Positions 33,677 through 45,100 of a stretch of DNA of 47,744 bases are shown piece by piece. A program made the position numbers and the translations under genes. Where the stretch lies: assembly GCA_002315615.1 (NCBI GenBank), contig DCHK01000041.1:1-47744 (forward strand), read 5' to 3'. The notes beneath the pieces are model-generated. The model was not told the DNA's origin, ran no database searches, and worked only from the letters and a program-made list of their open reading frames with translations. The number at the start of each line of letters is the position of its first letter. Within the stretch, counting starts at the first letter, position 1. Origin of the DNA: Bacteroidales bacterium UBA1754 (GTDB lineage Bacteria; Bacteroidota; Bacteroidia; Bacteroidales; Paludibacteraceae).

Positions 33677-34999
33677 AAATCTTCTTCCGTACCAAATCAA
33701 CTTGCCGTTTTTGTATAGGTAATAAATCTGGTCGGTGTCGAACTCTTTCTTCTCGCGGAAGAATGCGAAACGATTGCCGTCTTTATCCAACATTCCCACA
33801 AATGGTTTGTCGCTGAGTAGTTCGTCGGGTAAACATCCTTTTGCTACTATCTCGTCGCGTTTTTGCAAAGCGGGTTCAACGTCGGTATAAACGGTATCAA
33901 TAATAAATTTGTAAACCTTTATGCCGTCCACATTTATCATATCCATACGGATATTTTCGTTGGCTACGCAAGGAAATTGATTTTTGAATTGTTCCAAACT
34001 TGTAATGTAGCGAAAAGCACCAAGTTGCACTTCGCCCTTAAATGGCACCAATCCGTTTTCCTCAAGTTGTTTCAAAAACGGGTCTTCTTGCGCGATTGGC
34101 AAAATTTCTGCCAGTGGAATTGTGTCAGGGTCGGGATACTCAATTTTTGCTAATTTGAATTCGTAAATATCCAAACCTCCTTTACCTCCTTCGCGGTCGG
34201 ACGAGAAGAATGCCAAAGTATCGTTGTACCAACGGTAGTCGCGGTCGTTGCTGGTGGAATTTACAATGGTGTCTTCCAATAGATGCGGTTCGCTAAATTC
34301 TCCTTCGTTAAGTATTGAATAGTAAATGTCGTATCCGCCAATTCCGCCACTTCTATTTGATGCAAAGTAGAGTATATCTTGCGAAAAAAACAAGTCGTTT
34401 TCGTCTGCTTCGGTATTAAGAATATCTACTGGTTGGGCTTTTGAACCATCTAATTTGTAAATATCATAATTCCCCGATTTGTTTGAAACAAAATAAATGG
34501 TGCCATTCACATCGGCAATCGAACATTCGTCGTAATTGCTTGTGCAAACGCCTTTTACCTTTTTCAGTTTCGATGCTTTCCAAGGTTTTTGTTCATCTTC
34601 AATGCGTGAAGCGTAGAATATCTCGCCATTGTTTAGCCAGTAAGCACGGTAGAAATAGTAATACTGCTCCGAAACTCCTACCAAAGATGTGTTGTTGTCG
34701 CTATTCCATTTGTAGCCGTTGTTTTGCACCGCTGTCCATTCTCGTTCGTCATCTTCTGTTTTTTGCTTTTTTGTGGCAAAATACACTTTTTCGGTGTTCT
34801 GCAACGTGCTTCCTTCGAGTTTGCTGTTGCGGTTTGACGTGAACATCAGCGTGTTGCCCAAAAGGAAAGGCAAATAGTCGTCTTTGGCACTATTTATCTC
34901 CATATTGGAACAAACTATAGTGTCGGCTTCGTATGCACTTGCAAATTGCAACGGCAGTAGTAGCAGTAAAATTGAATATTTTAGAATTCTATTTTTCAT
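33674..34999 (-). CDS. PD40 beta-propeller protein with SPOR-like C-terminus, PorP partner
   Basis: A 441-residue exported protein with a signal peptide (near 1-22) and repeated PD40 propeller blades: GTIYFVSNKSGNYDIYKL, then ILYFASNRSGGIGGYDIYYS and LAFFSSDREGGKGGLDIYEF, each with the SNR/SSD-G-x-x-DIY signature. Residues about 315-400 (VQLGAFRYITSLEQFKNQF and following) look like a SPOR-type fold. PD40 proteins next to PorP/SprF are typical of T9SS-associated operons (compare PorE, which has an OmpA domain that is missing here). It follows PorP by nine bases, third in the adhesin-PorP-PD40 operon. I infer a periplasmic or outer-membrane-associated accessory. Confidence 0.8.
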   Translation of the reverse strand: MKNRILKYSILLLLLPLQFASAYEADTIVCSNMEINSAKDDYLPFLLGNTLMFTSNRNSKLEGSTLQNTEKVYFATKKQKTEDDEREWTAVQNNGYKWNSDNNTSLVGVSEQYYYFYRAYWLNNGEIFYASRIEDEQKPWKASKLKKVKGVCTSNYDECSIADVNGTIYFVSNKSGNYDIYKLDGSKAQPVDILNTEADENDLFFSQDILYFASNRSGGIGGYDIYYSILNEGEFSEPHLLEDTIVNSTSNDRDYRWYNDTLAFFSSDREGGKGGLDIYEFKLAKIEYPDPDTIPLAEILPIAQEDPFLKQLEENGLVPFKGEVQLGAFRYITSLEQFKNQFPCVANENIRMDMINVDGIKVYKFIIDTVYTDVEPALQKRDEIVAKGCLPDELLSDKPFVGMLDKDGNRFAFFREKKEFDTDQIYYLYKNGKLIWYGRRF

Positions 35000-35027
35000 A
35001 TTTCACTCCTAATTCTTTCTCGATGCT
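35000..35027. repeat. Short heptamer-repeat remnant between PorP and PD40 genes
   Basis: Units atttcac, tcctaat, tctttct and cgatgct lie in 7-base register between the two genes and cover the last codons of the PorP gene. The units resemble tcactcc/taattct in array 4. Short, so a weak call on its own. Confidence 0.45.
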
Positions 35028-35938
35028 TTTGATGTTTCAAACTCAACCCTTAAAAATACTTCGTGGCGAGGCATTACGTTGGTTACATTTTTTAGGTCGC
35101 CGGTAGAGAATCCACCAGCATAACCGATAGCAAAACGTTGAAAATAAACGCCTGCCAAAAGTTTAGCCATATCGTTTGAATAACCGCTACCTAACCAAAA
35201 CATTTTTTTCAAAATGAATCGTGCCGAAAGGTCGTATGAAACGGCATCGAACGAATATTTCTTTTGTGGAAGATAAGTTTGTGCCACTCCCGAAAGTTCT
35301 ATTTTGAAGTCGCCTTCGTGAATGTCGAAAGTGTACATACCTGTTGCACTTACAAAACGTGACGAACGGTTTACAAACAAATCTTCTTCCATCAACCAGT
35401 TGGTGCGTTGTCCGATGAGGTTGTAAGCCGCCAATCCAAAGTAGTATTTGTTTGTTTGATAGATGCTCACACCAAAGTTCATATCAAACCATGAACCAGT
35501 CTCGGTGGCTGCTGTCAAAATTGGGTCGTCGGGGTGTTGTGGGTTCATCAAGTCTTTGTCGATGCCCATTTGGTTGTACACTGCCGAAAGACCGAACGAT
35601 AACTTAGAACTGCGTGCCACTTGAACTTTATATACAAATGTTGCTTCTGCCATAATGTTTTTCAACACGCCAGCGTTGTCCGATGTAAAACGGAAACCTG
35701 CGCCCATTGTGTTGTTTGCAAATGGCGACGCACCCATCAACATAAATACGCGCGGACTGTTTATTGCCGACATATAGTTACGATAGTAATTGGCGGTAAT
35801 TTCACCTATATCGTTTGTCGATGCTCCCGCTGGGTTATATACATACTGACCCATTTGGTTTCCCCATATTTTTTGCGCGCTAAGCGAACAGAGGGAACTT
35901 GCTAATAATAAACCGAAAATTAAAACTGACTTTTTCAT
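35009..35938 (-). CDS. Type IX secretion system membrane protein PorP/SprF family
   Basis: A 309-residue outer-membrane barrel of the PorP/SprF family. It has a signal peptide (MKKSVLIFGLLLASSLCSLSA), then the family-typical opening GNQMGQYVYNPAGAST, followed by MLMGASPFANNTMGAGFRFTSDNAG, LSFGLSAVYNQMGID and FAIGYAGGFSTGDL. In gliding Bacteroidota, SprF is needed to export its adjacent SprB adhesin, and PorP-type partners pair with type B tail substrates. Here it follows the SprB-like adhesin by 15 bases and precedes the PD40 gene by nine, so a dedicated export partner is a strong inference. Its C-terminal codons touch a heptamer-repeat remnant. Confidence 0.9.
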   Translation of the reverse strand: MKKSVLIFGLLLASSLCSLSAQKIWGNQMGQYVYNPAGASTNDIGEITANYYRNYMSAINSPRVFMLMGASPFANNTMGAGFRFTSDNAGVLKNIMAEATFVYKVQVARSSKLSFGLSAVYNQMGIDKDLMNPQHPDDPILTAATETGSWFDMNFGVSIYQTNKYYFGLAAYNLIGQRTNWLMEEDLFVNRSSRFVSATGMYTFDIHEGDFKIELSGVAQTYLPQKKYSFDAVSYDLSARFILKKMFWLGSGYSNDMAKLLAGVYFQRFAIGYAGGFSTGDLKNVTNVMPRHEVFLRVEFETSKASRKN

Positions 35939-35953
35939 ATTTTTTCCCTCCTA

Positions 35954-38788
35954 TTATTTTTCGTAAATTACAGTAATGCTTTCACCCATTTTGGCAATGT
36001 CTTTTCCGTCTTTCATCAGTTTAATGAATACGGTATATACCGATGTCGAGCCTGTCGGTGGGGTAGTCTTGTCATCGTTAGGGTCCCACTTAGGTTTTTC
36101 TTCGGTAAGGGTTGCTACCAATCGTCCGTTTTCGTTAAACACTTGTGCTTCCATTTGTGCTGCTACGCAAAGGTCGCTCAAGTCGAGGTAGTCGTTGTAT
36201 CCATCGCCGTTAGGTGTAACGATGTTGTAGATGCAATTTTGCTTTTCGGCGTGTATGGTAATAGAGTCTTTTGTCGTACAGCCGTTTCCGTCTATAACTT
36301 CTACTGTATATTTGCCAGGTGCCAAGCCTTTTGCTACATCGGTTGTGTCGCCGTTCGACCATTTGTAAGAAATAGGTGTGATAGCATTTTCAATGTCGTA
36401 TATTGCTATTTCGCCGTCTGGCACAAACGGACATTTCACGTGGCGAACTGAACCGAAGTTAATGCGAATTGGCACGTTGGTTCTGATAATGTCGATAGAA
36501 TCTGCTTCGGTGCAACCATCGGCATCGGTTACGGTCAAAATGTATGTGCCTACACCGAGTGAACGTATGCTTTCGGTAGTTTCACCGTTAGACCATTCGT
36601 ATTTGTATGGTTTCGTACCACCCGTAACTTTTCCCAATAAAATTTCGCCATTTTCGACGGTACAAACAACGTCTTTTTTCTCTTTGATAAATATGTTCAA
36701 AGGAATGACTGCATCAATGTTTTTAACAATCATCGAATCTTCTGTTTCGCAACCGTAAGAGTCTTTTACTTTAACAGTGTATGTTCCTGCATACAAAGAA
36801 TAAATATCTTTGGTGCGTTCGCCGTTACTCCATTCGTAACTTATAGGGTATTCTGCGCCCGAAACGGAGATAATTCTTACAAAACCGTTGTTGTTTGTAC
36901 AAACTGCGTGCTGAATTTCACCAAATTCTATCTTCATATTCTCGTTCTTTTCTTTAGCAACAATGCGAACGGTGTCTGTAATGGTACAACTTTTCGAGTC
37001 GGTTACCTTTATATAATATAATCCTTCGCCAAGGTGCGAAATCGCCATTGTGTCTGTATCAATAGTGTCGCCATCAAGTGCATTGAGTGTCCAAATTAAA
37101 TTGGTATTTCCTTGTGCACCATCAATGCGCGAAATGTTTATTGCACCACTGTTTGCTTCGCAAAGTGCGTCTTTTATTGTGCCGTAGTTTATGCGTATTG
37201 GTTCGTCTGGCTCGTCAATGTATATTGTTTGCACGTATTTACATTTCGAGTTGCTATTCATCGATACGTATGTGGCAGTCGCTACTGATGTGCTGTCGTC
37301 TGGGTCGATGTTGTACGCTGTTATGGTGTATTTGCCCGAAATCAATCCTGATGCCGATAGTTCGTTGCCTTTTTCGGTGAGTGCAGTGCCCGTAGTGGCT
37401 GTGCCTGCGGCGGTACTTCTGCCCGTGCCGAAGCAGTTTGCGGGTCCTGATATTTGCCACAAATATTTGTCGTAACTGCCCGAAATGGCGAAACTCAATG
37501 CTCCTTTTTTACCTCCGTAGCAAGCATTGTTTGTTGTTGCAAAGTTGATGGAACCTGGCGTTTCGGGTGCGTTTACATACCAGCGGTGGCGGAATCCCTT
37601 TCCGTCGGCAGTAACGAGGCGCAATGTGTGATAACCTTCGCCAAAGTCTTTTGTAAGGTTTACAAGGTTGGCAAGGTCTAAGTTCACCGTTTTCCAAAGG
37701 GTATCATATTCAAATATGATAGTGCCGTCTTCGAGTGTATCTACAGGAATAGAGTCTATGTGGTCAATCACTTCTTGCTGTCCGATGGTGATTTTCTCTA
37801 AATAAATGCTCGAACCACCTTTTATGCCGTCAACTTTTAGGGTGTCGCTACCTGTGTAATAGGTGGTAGAGTCGGCGTGCGACATCGATTTAGAGTAATT
37901 CATATATCCGATGAGTTCTTTGAACATTTCATCATCGAAATATAATTTTACAGGGAACAGTATCGAACTGATAGGCGTAACGGCTGTATCAATTTCCACT
38001 TTCATTTGTGCGTCGATGGCTTTGTAGCAAGCAAAAGAATCGACTGTGAATTTTGGTGCTACGCTCGAGTCGTCGGGCACTGCTATTGTGTCGAATGCCA
38101 AACATCCGTTTTTGTCGGACGTAGTAAGGTAATACGTACCAGGGGCAAGTTTATCGAATGTGTTAGCCGATTGCAGTGCGAATGCGTGATTCATCACGCT
38201 GTCGGTCAGTGCATACTCATATTTGCCCATTCCGCCTTGCGTGGTTATTTCTATCAAACCATTGTTCTCGTCGTTCCACACAGTATTTGGCGTTATGCCG
38301 AAAATGTTACTTATCGGCTCGGCATCTTTCAGCGTGTAGTAGAAAGTGGTGTCGTAATCTATGGTGTAAGTAGAATCGTACAAAACGGGAATTTTGTTCT
38401 CTATATAATATATTGTATCGCGGAAAGCAATAGAGTCAACAAAACCGCCTGTTGTGTCTGGCACTTGAACGGTATCTGCCACAATGGCTTTCACGGTGTC
38501 GATTTTTGTTGTCAGTGAGTCGAAGCGTGCAGTTATTGTGTCGCTGCACTTAATGTTCACGGAGTAATCTCCAGCCGAGAGCGATTTCACGGTTTGTGTT
38601 GTGTCGCCTGTACTCCATAGGTAGTTGTAAGGCTCGCTGCCGAAGTTGGTTGTTACCACCAACTGTCCATCGCTTGCGCCACTGCAAGTAATGCTGTGTG
38701 TTTCTACTATTTGTGCGTTAATGGTGAGTGCAGAACCGCATATCAACATTGTAGCAATTCGAAACAACGAAGTGTAAAGTTTTCTCAT
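35954..38788 (-). CDS. SprB-like surface adhesin with T9SS type B sorting domain
   Basis: A 944-residue exported protein with a signal peptide near 1-25. At least six SprB-type repeats of about 80 residues, each ending in a Y-WSNG-T-like stretch and GTY-V-V-DxxGC, are present: the clearest are at about 625-700, 700-780 and 780-850, with others near 33-88, 165-235 and 545-620. The C-terminus from about 850 (IVTPNGDGYNDYLDL and following) is the gliding-motility-associated, type B (CHU_C) T9SS sorting domain. I infer a cell-surface adhesin or glycan-binding protein exported by T9SS and linked to the PorP gene directly after it. F. johnsoniae SprB is far larger, so this is a small relative. Confidence 0.9.
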   Translation of the reverse strand: MRKLYTSLFRIATMLICGSALTINAQIVETHSITCSGASDGQLVVTTNFGSEPYNYLWSTGDTTQTVKSLSAGDYSVNIKCSDTITARFDSLTTKIDTVKAIVADTVQVPDTTGGFVDSIAFRDTIYYIENKIPVLYDSTYTIDYDTTFYYTLKDAEPISNIFGITPNTVWNDENNGLIEITTQGGMGKYEYALTDSVMNHAFALQSANTFDKLAPGTYYLTTSDKNGCLAFDTIAVPDDSSVAPKFTVDSFACYKAIDAQMKVEIDTAVTPISSILFPVKLYFDDEMFKELIGYMNYSKSMSHADSTTYYTGSDTLKVDGIKGGSSIYLEKITIGQQEVIDHIDSIPVDTLEDGTIIFEYDTLWKTVNLDLANLVNLTKDFGEGYHTLRLVTADGKGFRHRWYVNAPETPGSINFATTNNACYGGKKGALSFAISGSYDKYLWQISGPANCFGTGRSTAAGTATTGTALTEKGNELSASGLISGKYTITAYNIDPDDSTSVATATYVSMNSNSKCKYVQTIYIDEPDEPIRINYGTIKDALCEANSGAINISRIDGAQGNTNLIWTLNALDGDTIDTDTMAISHLGEGLYYIKVTDSKSCTITDTVRIVAKEKNENMKIEFGEIQHAVCTNNNGFVRIISVSGAEYPISYEWSNGERTKDIYSLYAGTYTVKVKDSYGCETEDSMIVKNIDAVIPLNIFIKEKKDVVCTVENGEILLGKVTGGTKPYKYEWSNGETTESIRSLGVGTYILTVTDADGCTEADSIDIIRTNVPIRINFGSVRHVKCPFVPDGEIAIYDIENAITPISYKWSNGDTTDVAKGLAPGKYTVEVIDGNGCTTKDSITIHAEKQNCIYNIVTPNGDGYNDYLDLSDLCVAAQMEAQVFNENGRLVATLTEEKPKWDPNDDKTTPPTGSTSVYTVFIKLMKDGKDIAKMGESITVIYEK

Positions 38789-39010
38789 ATATACAATAAT
38801 GAAGAGTTAATAATTCTTGTTTTTTATGTTGGTTTGGAAAATGAATTTCGCAAAACAACTTATAAATGTAGGAGTTTACTTTGTAAAAAGCAAACAAAAA
38901 TCTAAAAAACTACATTTTTTATTTTCTTACTTCTCTTAATGAATTTTTCGTTTAGGTTAAATAATTTTAAGTATTGACTTTGTAACACACTGTATTTCAG
39001 TTTGTTATTA

Positions 39011-39018
39011 CCCCCCCC
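39011..39018. repeat. C8 homopolymer in a divergent promoter region
   Basis: Eight consecutive C residues in otherwise AT-rich DNA, 36 bases before the -33 element of the FN3 gene. Homopolymer C or G runs of this length can vary by slippage. Confidence 0.6.
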
Positions 39019-39053
39019 ATATTTGCAACAAACCCCGCTCAAAACAAAATGTG

Positions 39054-39084
39054 TTGTACAAGTAATATTTTTTGCGTACCTTTG
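39054..39084 (+). promoter_or_regulatory. Promoter of the giant FN3 protein gene
   Basis: TTG at 39054-39056 and TACCTTTG at 39077-39084, separated by 20 bases, match the Bacteroidota consensus. The ATG is 37 bases after the -7 box. Confidence 0.75.
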
Positions 39085-39121
39085 CAATCCAAATCGTTAT
39101 TGTACATAAAAAAATAGGATT

Positions 39122-42100
39122 ATGAGAAAGATATTATATTTATGCATAATGGTATTGATAAGCGTTAGCGCTTATGCTGATTATACTTGTACATTTGCGA
39201 CAACAGAAGTTGCTGTTGGAAAAAAAGAAACAAAAACAGAAAGTCTTGGTGGAACTGCAATTGTAAAAAAAGTACAGTTAGAGGTGAGAGAACGAAGTAC
39301 TAGTACAACAAACAATTTCACCATTAAAACAAATGGTGGTGATGTTATTTATGACAGTCGTCCAAGAAACACATCATACGAAACTAAAACTGCAGACTGG
39401 AGTAGTGCTCCTAAAAGCGTTAGTAGTATCAGTTTCTATAATGGGTGGGCATCTGGTTCTAACAAAGAGCGATATTATAGAAATGTCTCTCTCACAATTC
39501 CTACTCAGAGTATGGATTTCGGTAGTGTTGTAACTAATGGAACTTCATCAAAAACATTGAATGTTTTTGCAACAAGTACACCAACATTCTCTTGTCCTAC
39601 GGGATTTAGTGCAACAATAACAAGTTCAAACGGAATGTGTTATTCGGTTACTATAACATTTTTACCTACCGCAGTTCAAAATTATTCAGGGGATATAACT
39701 ATTTCAACAGGTACGGTGGTTTCCGTTTCTGGATCGGGTTCGTTGGCTACTCCAACTGGTCTTGCAGTTAATTCAACTACATACACATCTGCTACACTTT
39801 CGTGGAATGGTGTAAGTGGTGCTACTGGATATGTATTGGTAAATAAAACGACAGGTGCTGAAGTTGTAGTAAACGCAACTTCATATACTTGGAATGGACT
39901 TGAAAATGCTACTTCATACAACTTTGCTGTAAAAAGTGCAGTAGGCTCGGTATATTCTTCAGAGTCGTCGGCAGTAACAGCAACAACTCGCACATTGGGT
40001 GCTCCTACAATCAACTCTACCTCGTCCACGCATAACACAGTTACATTGAATTGGTCTGCGGTTGCAGATGCCACGAGTTATGTTGTTTATGGCAATGGTA
40101 CATCTTATACTACGGAATCAAACTCTTATACGGTGAGTGGTTTGGCAAGTGATACTCAATATAGTTTCTATGTCAAAGCACTTTATAATTCTACCTATTC
40201 TGTCGCTTCAAATACGGTAAATGTTACAACGATGTTTTACGACCCATCTCGCTGTACAGCTGTAACAGATGCTAATGAGCATAAGTTCACATATTACGGT
40301 GGTGCGGAGTATAATTATGATATCTCTCCTGTCTCTCCATTCCCTGTAAAAATGTCTATGTGGCTGAAAAGTGGAGATGATACAGGTGACACCAGAAAGG
40401 TTCAATTATATTATTATACAGGTGGCTCAGGTATACTTGGTTATGAAATAAAAAAAGATGGCAAGATTGCTGAAGATAAATACAATCCGTTTGGAGAGTA
40501 TGAGTTCCCTGCAAATACAAACAAAATCCAGTTTGATACAGATGCACAGTATGGTTTCTATGTAAAGAATACCGCTATTTACTATGTACCAGGTCTTGAG
40601 GGCGATGCCGTTGATTTCGGTACTGTAGATGCAAACTCTGTTACAACAAAGTATGTTACAGTGCGCTATGCCAACACAATGGGGCAGAGCCTTAGTGCAT
40701 CGGTCTCTGGTACTGGTTTCACCCTTGGTACGGTGCCTTCTATAGGAAGTTGTGCCGTAGGTACTACCACAATACCTATTACCTATACCGCACAACACGG
40801 TTTTGGTGAAAAGTATGCCACCGTTACACTGAACAACGGTCTCTCGGTGGGTGTTACCATTAAGGTAACCGTAGCTTCTTCTACTCCTACTGGTTTGGCG
40901 GTTACTTCAACTACCAACAATGCCGTATCTTTGTCTTGGGACAAACTTTCTGGTGTTGATGGCTACCGTATAAACAATGTTACTCTTGGAACGCATCAAG
41001 ATGTTACTGGTGACAACACTACATCATACACTTGGGGTGGACTTAATGCTGATACAGACTACACATTTACCATTATGTCTTTGAAGAACTCAACTCCTTC
41101 AACTGCATCAGCTCAGGTTACAGGTCATACCTTATTCTATGATTCTTCACGCTGTGTTGTTATGGCTGATGCATCGGAACTTTCAATCACATCGAGTAAC
41201 TCTAAAGATTACAATTTCTATGAAAAAGCTGGGTTTGTTATCTCCCAGTTGCCACTTGAGGCTCACTTTGAGTTGATGAGAGCTGACGGTGTTACAGATG
41301 GTAAAACTGTTCAGATTAACTCTAAGAATAGTGATGACACCTGGCAAAAGAAAGTGTGGTCAACAACAGCAGGAAATCTTAGTATCAATAATTTCTGGCA
41401 ATTTGACGGTGAGATTCCTGCAGACTCTAAAGCCATTAGATTTGCAACCGATGCTACAAAAAATATTTACATTAAGAACGTAGTTGTCTATTATAAGACT
41501 GGTATTAAGGCTGATAACGTTGACTTTGGCATGGTTTCCGCTGCTTCTGCTCCAATACATAAAACTCTTACAATTCATTACGCCAATGAGACGCCTCTTA
41601 CCATCTCATCTTTTTCAGGTGATGGATTTTCTGTAGGCACTCTTTCTGAAACTGCAATTTGTGGCGTTGGTTCAACAACTCTTGATGTAACTTTCACTCC
41701 GCAAGCGGCTTGGGAAGGCACTGTTAAGACTGGTAAGATTACATTTAGCAATGGTGCTACAGCAGAGGTTAATTTGCAAGCAACCGTAGCATTAGCCAAG
41801 GTTCAAAACTTTGCAGTAACCAATACCACAAGCAATAGCATTTCGCTTTCGTGGACAGCAGGAACTTACGCCGAAAAGTACGAAATTACAGTTGGTGGTG
41901 TAACAACAACCGTTACTGGTACATCATATACGTTTAATGGTCTTGAATCAAACACAAGCTACAATTACTCGATTGTAGCCGTTAGAGGTGACCAAAAGAG
42001 CGAGGCGTCTGAGGTAAGTGGTACTACCAAATTAGCCGCACCTAATCCAACTGCTACTCCAAGTTATACTAGCGTACAATTGGATTGGACAGCCGTATCG

Positions 42101-45100
42101 GGTGCTACCTCTTATATAGTACGCAGAACTGGTGTTGCAGATATTTCAGTTAATACCAATTCTTGCAATGTTACCGGATTGGATCCATTTACCGATTACA
42201 CCTTTACTGTGGTAAGTGTAAAAGACGGTGTGGAACACACTTCGTCAAATGTAAATACAAAAACCTTGAAGTTGCCTGCTGCTACTAATTTTGCTGCAAG
42301 CAACGTAGGTCCATTTGGTATGACTCTTAGTTGGAATGCTGTAACAAGTGCAACTGGTTATAAATTGGTTAACATCACCACAAGTGCTACCCAAACCATA
42401 AATGGTACCTCTGTTAATTTGACAGAATTAGAAGTTGAAAAAGAATATCAATTTGAGTTGATTACAATGTACGGCGCAGCCGAACAAGAAAAAACCAGCA
42501 CTTTGACGCAAAAAACTATTTTGCCAGCGCCTACAAATTTGGCAGTAACAGACAGCACAGATAATTCAATATCATTGAGTTGGAATGCTGTGCAGTATGC
42601 TACGGGCTATCGAGTTACGAATGTTACACTTGGAACATCTCAAGATATTTCTGCCGAAAACACTACTTATACTTGGGGTAGTTTGAGTAAAGATACAAAA
42701 TATCAGTTTATGGTAAAAGCGTTGTTGGGCAGTGCGCAGTCCGAAGCGTCAAACACGGCAGAGGCAACTACATTGTTCTACGATGCAAACCTAAATTTCG
42801 ATAGTCAATTGCTGTACATCAAACGTTTTGGCGAGAATAATCACGGCACAAGCGGGGGTACAGATACCAAGGCATTTTTGTACGATAATGCAACTTCTAA
42901 TGCCGATTTGGTAGTAGGCGAAACTACGGCATCGAAGATTGACAACCTCACTGGTGGTTTGCTTGGTACAAAAGCGTCGAAAACCAAGGAAAAATACGAG
43001 TATCCTGAAACAACTTCTGATTGTACGACAGAGTATTACGATTATTTCAAATGGCAGAAATCTCCTGTAAATGGTATTCCTAATGGATATGTGTTCAAAA
43101 GTGCCAAAACTGGTCGCTATATGTACACTTCTGCTAATGCAGCAGAAGTTCCTGAATCAGAAAAACCGAGCGAAACATTAGGTACATTCTATTATGTTTA
43201 TACCGTGAGCGAAGCGCCAAATATTCATAATATTTTGAATTATACATTTGTATTAGAAACTGCTCACACTGCTAATAATTCATATTATTTCAGAAACTAT
43301 GCTACTGGTCGCTATATTACTGAACAAGCAACTCGTAATAATACAAATGATTCGGCTATTTTTAGTGAAGACAGCATAAGAACTGACAATAACAACCAAG
43401 AATTTATTCTTGCCAATGCGGTTGCATCTGTTACTTTGGGCAATATGGGCAACATTACTGCCGATGAAGTGAGCAACAATGGTATTAAATTCTCGTGGAA
43501 AGCCGTAAATGGTGCGTCAGATTATTGGCTCCAGTATAGTATTGATGGCGGTACTACCTTTGCCGATAGCATTTCGCTTTCAGATACTACATATACAATT
43601 GACAATTTGCAAGAAGATGTGCGTCAACAAAACGTAAAAGTTATTGTTACTGCAGGCGATTGTTTTGCAGCGAAATCTCAAAATAAATCGTTGTATTCTT
43701 CTTCGTCAGAACTTCAGCGAGTGAAGGAGGTCGATTCTTTGTACTGGACAAATGCCGCAGGCGACAACGATTGGGATAATTTCGTAAACTGGAACCTGAA
43801 AGAAGGTTCATTGTACTCGTCAGATGTTTTCGGCGACAAGTTGCACTTGTTTGTACCGAAAAATGGCGCAAACAAATATCCTTCTATCAGCAAAATGCCA
43901 AGTCATATTTGCACTTCTACGACTGGAAAAATTGCAACTTGCATCGAGGTGGAATATGGTGCAGCGTTGCCGATAACCTACTTGGCTGCTCACGCAGAAA
44001 GTTACGATACTATTATTACATCGCTTGTGCTTCGTGGCGATGATCGTGCTGCACAAGAGTGGATTCTTGTTGGTCCAAATGTTCGTCCGTTCCATAGTAA
44101 TGTGGCAAGTCAAATGATTTCTGGTGACTACTATTTGAATAACGAACCGAAAGTGTTTATGCACCAATTGTCATACACACAAGGCGCAACACCTACAGTA
44201 ACTTGGGATACTTCTTTCCCTGATATGAATACACCTATTGTAAGAACTGAAGGTTTTGCAGTTTCTGCTCCTAATAAATATGGTCCAAGTGGTCGTAGAG
44301 CAGAATTGTATTATAAAAACGACCCAGATGTTTCTAAGAAATCGCTTGGTACAGCAGATGTTAAGTGGGATTTCGTCGGCAGATTGGAAAACTCTTATGC
44401 AGAACCGACATATAGTACTACTGTGGACGAATGGACTATAATGACAAATACATTCCTCGGCAATATTGATGTGGCTAAGTTCTTGACAAACCACGGAGGA
44501 CAAGTGGCAATATGGAGTTTCAATGGCGAGACGGGTAGTGAAGGTTCGTTCTCTACTGTAACATCGGGTAAAATTAAGCCACAACACGTGTTCTTCTATC
44601 GTAGTGCTATGGGTGAGAGCGTTACGCTTACCGAAAACGATTGTGATTTTGAGTCATCTACTATTTATACGCAGTCGTTCGAACCAGTTGCAAGTTCTAC
44701 TTTGCAGTTGACCATTTCTAATGGCGATTATGGCTCGCAAACGACGGTAAGTTACGATCCAAATTTGGATGACGATTTGCTTGGTAATGATAATTTGGCA
44801 AAACTTTTCACGGGTTATGACAATACGCCTGATATTTGTACGTTCTATAATAATAGTGCTTTGTACAGTCAAACTATCAATTCGAGCATTACCGAAGTTC
44901 CTTTGGCTATTCGTTGCGGACAAACATCGATGATTGCGCTTTTGCAAGTTAGTGGTGCCGATGAGTTTAAGAGTGTTTATTTGCAAGATAAACAGTTGGA
45001 TACGCTCTATAACTTGAAACAGACAAATGATATAGATTTGAGTCTTGTTCAAGGTTATAATATGGGTCGCTTCTATTTGCTCTTCGAATTTGACGAAAAC

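Larger units (their letters stand above)
38789..39121. other. Divergent intergenic region between two T9SS-substrate genes
   Basis: 333 bases with no gene between the SprB-like adhesin (-) and the giant FN3 gene (+). It holds a C8 tract (39011-39018) and a good + strand promoter (39054-39084). No exact - strand TAnnTTTG box was found for the adhesin operon. No long repeat or hairpin was seen. Confidence 0.6.

Noticed and set aside
38006..38518. A 170-codon + strand frame in the SprB-like adhesin
   Set aside because: Antisense shadow of a gene with clear repeats and a sorting domain; no start or motif support.
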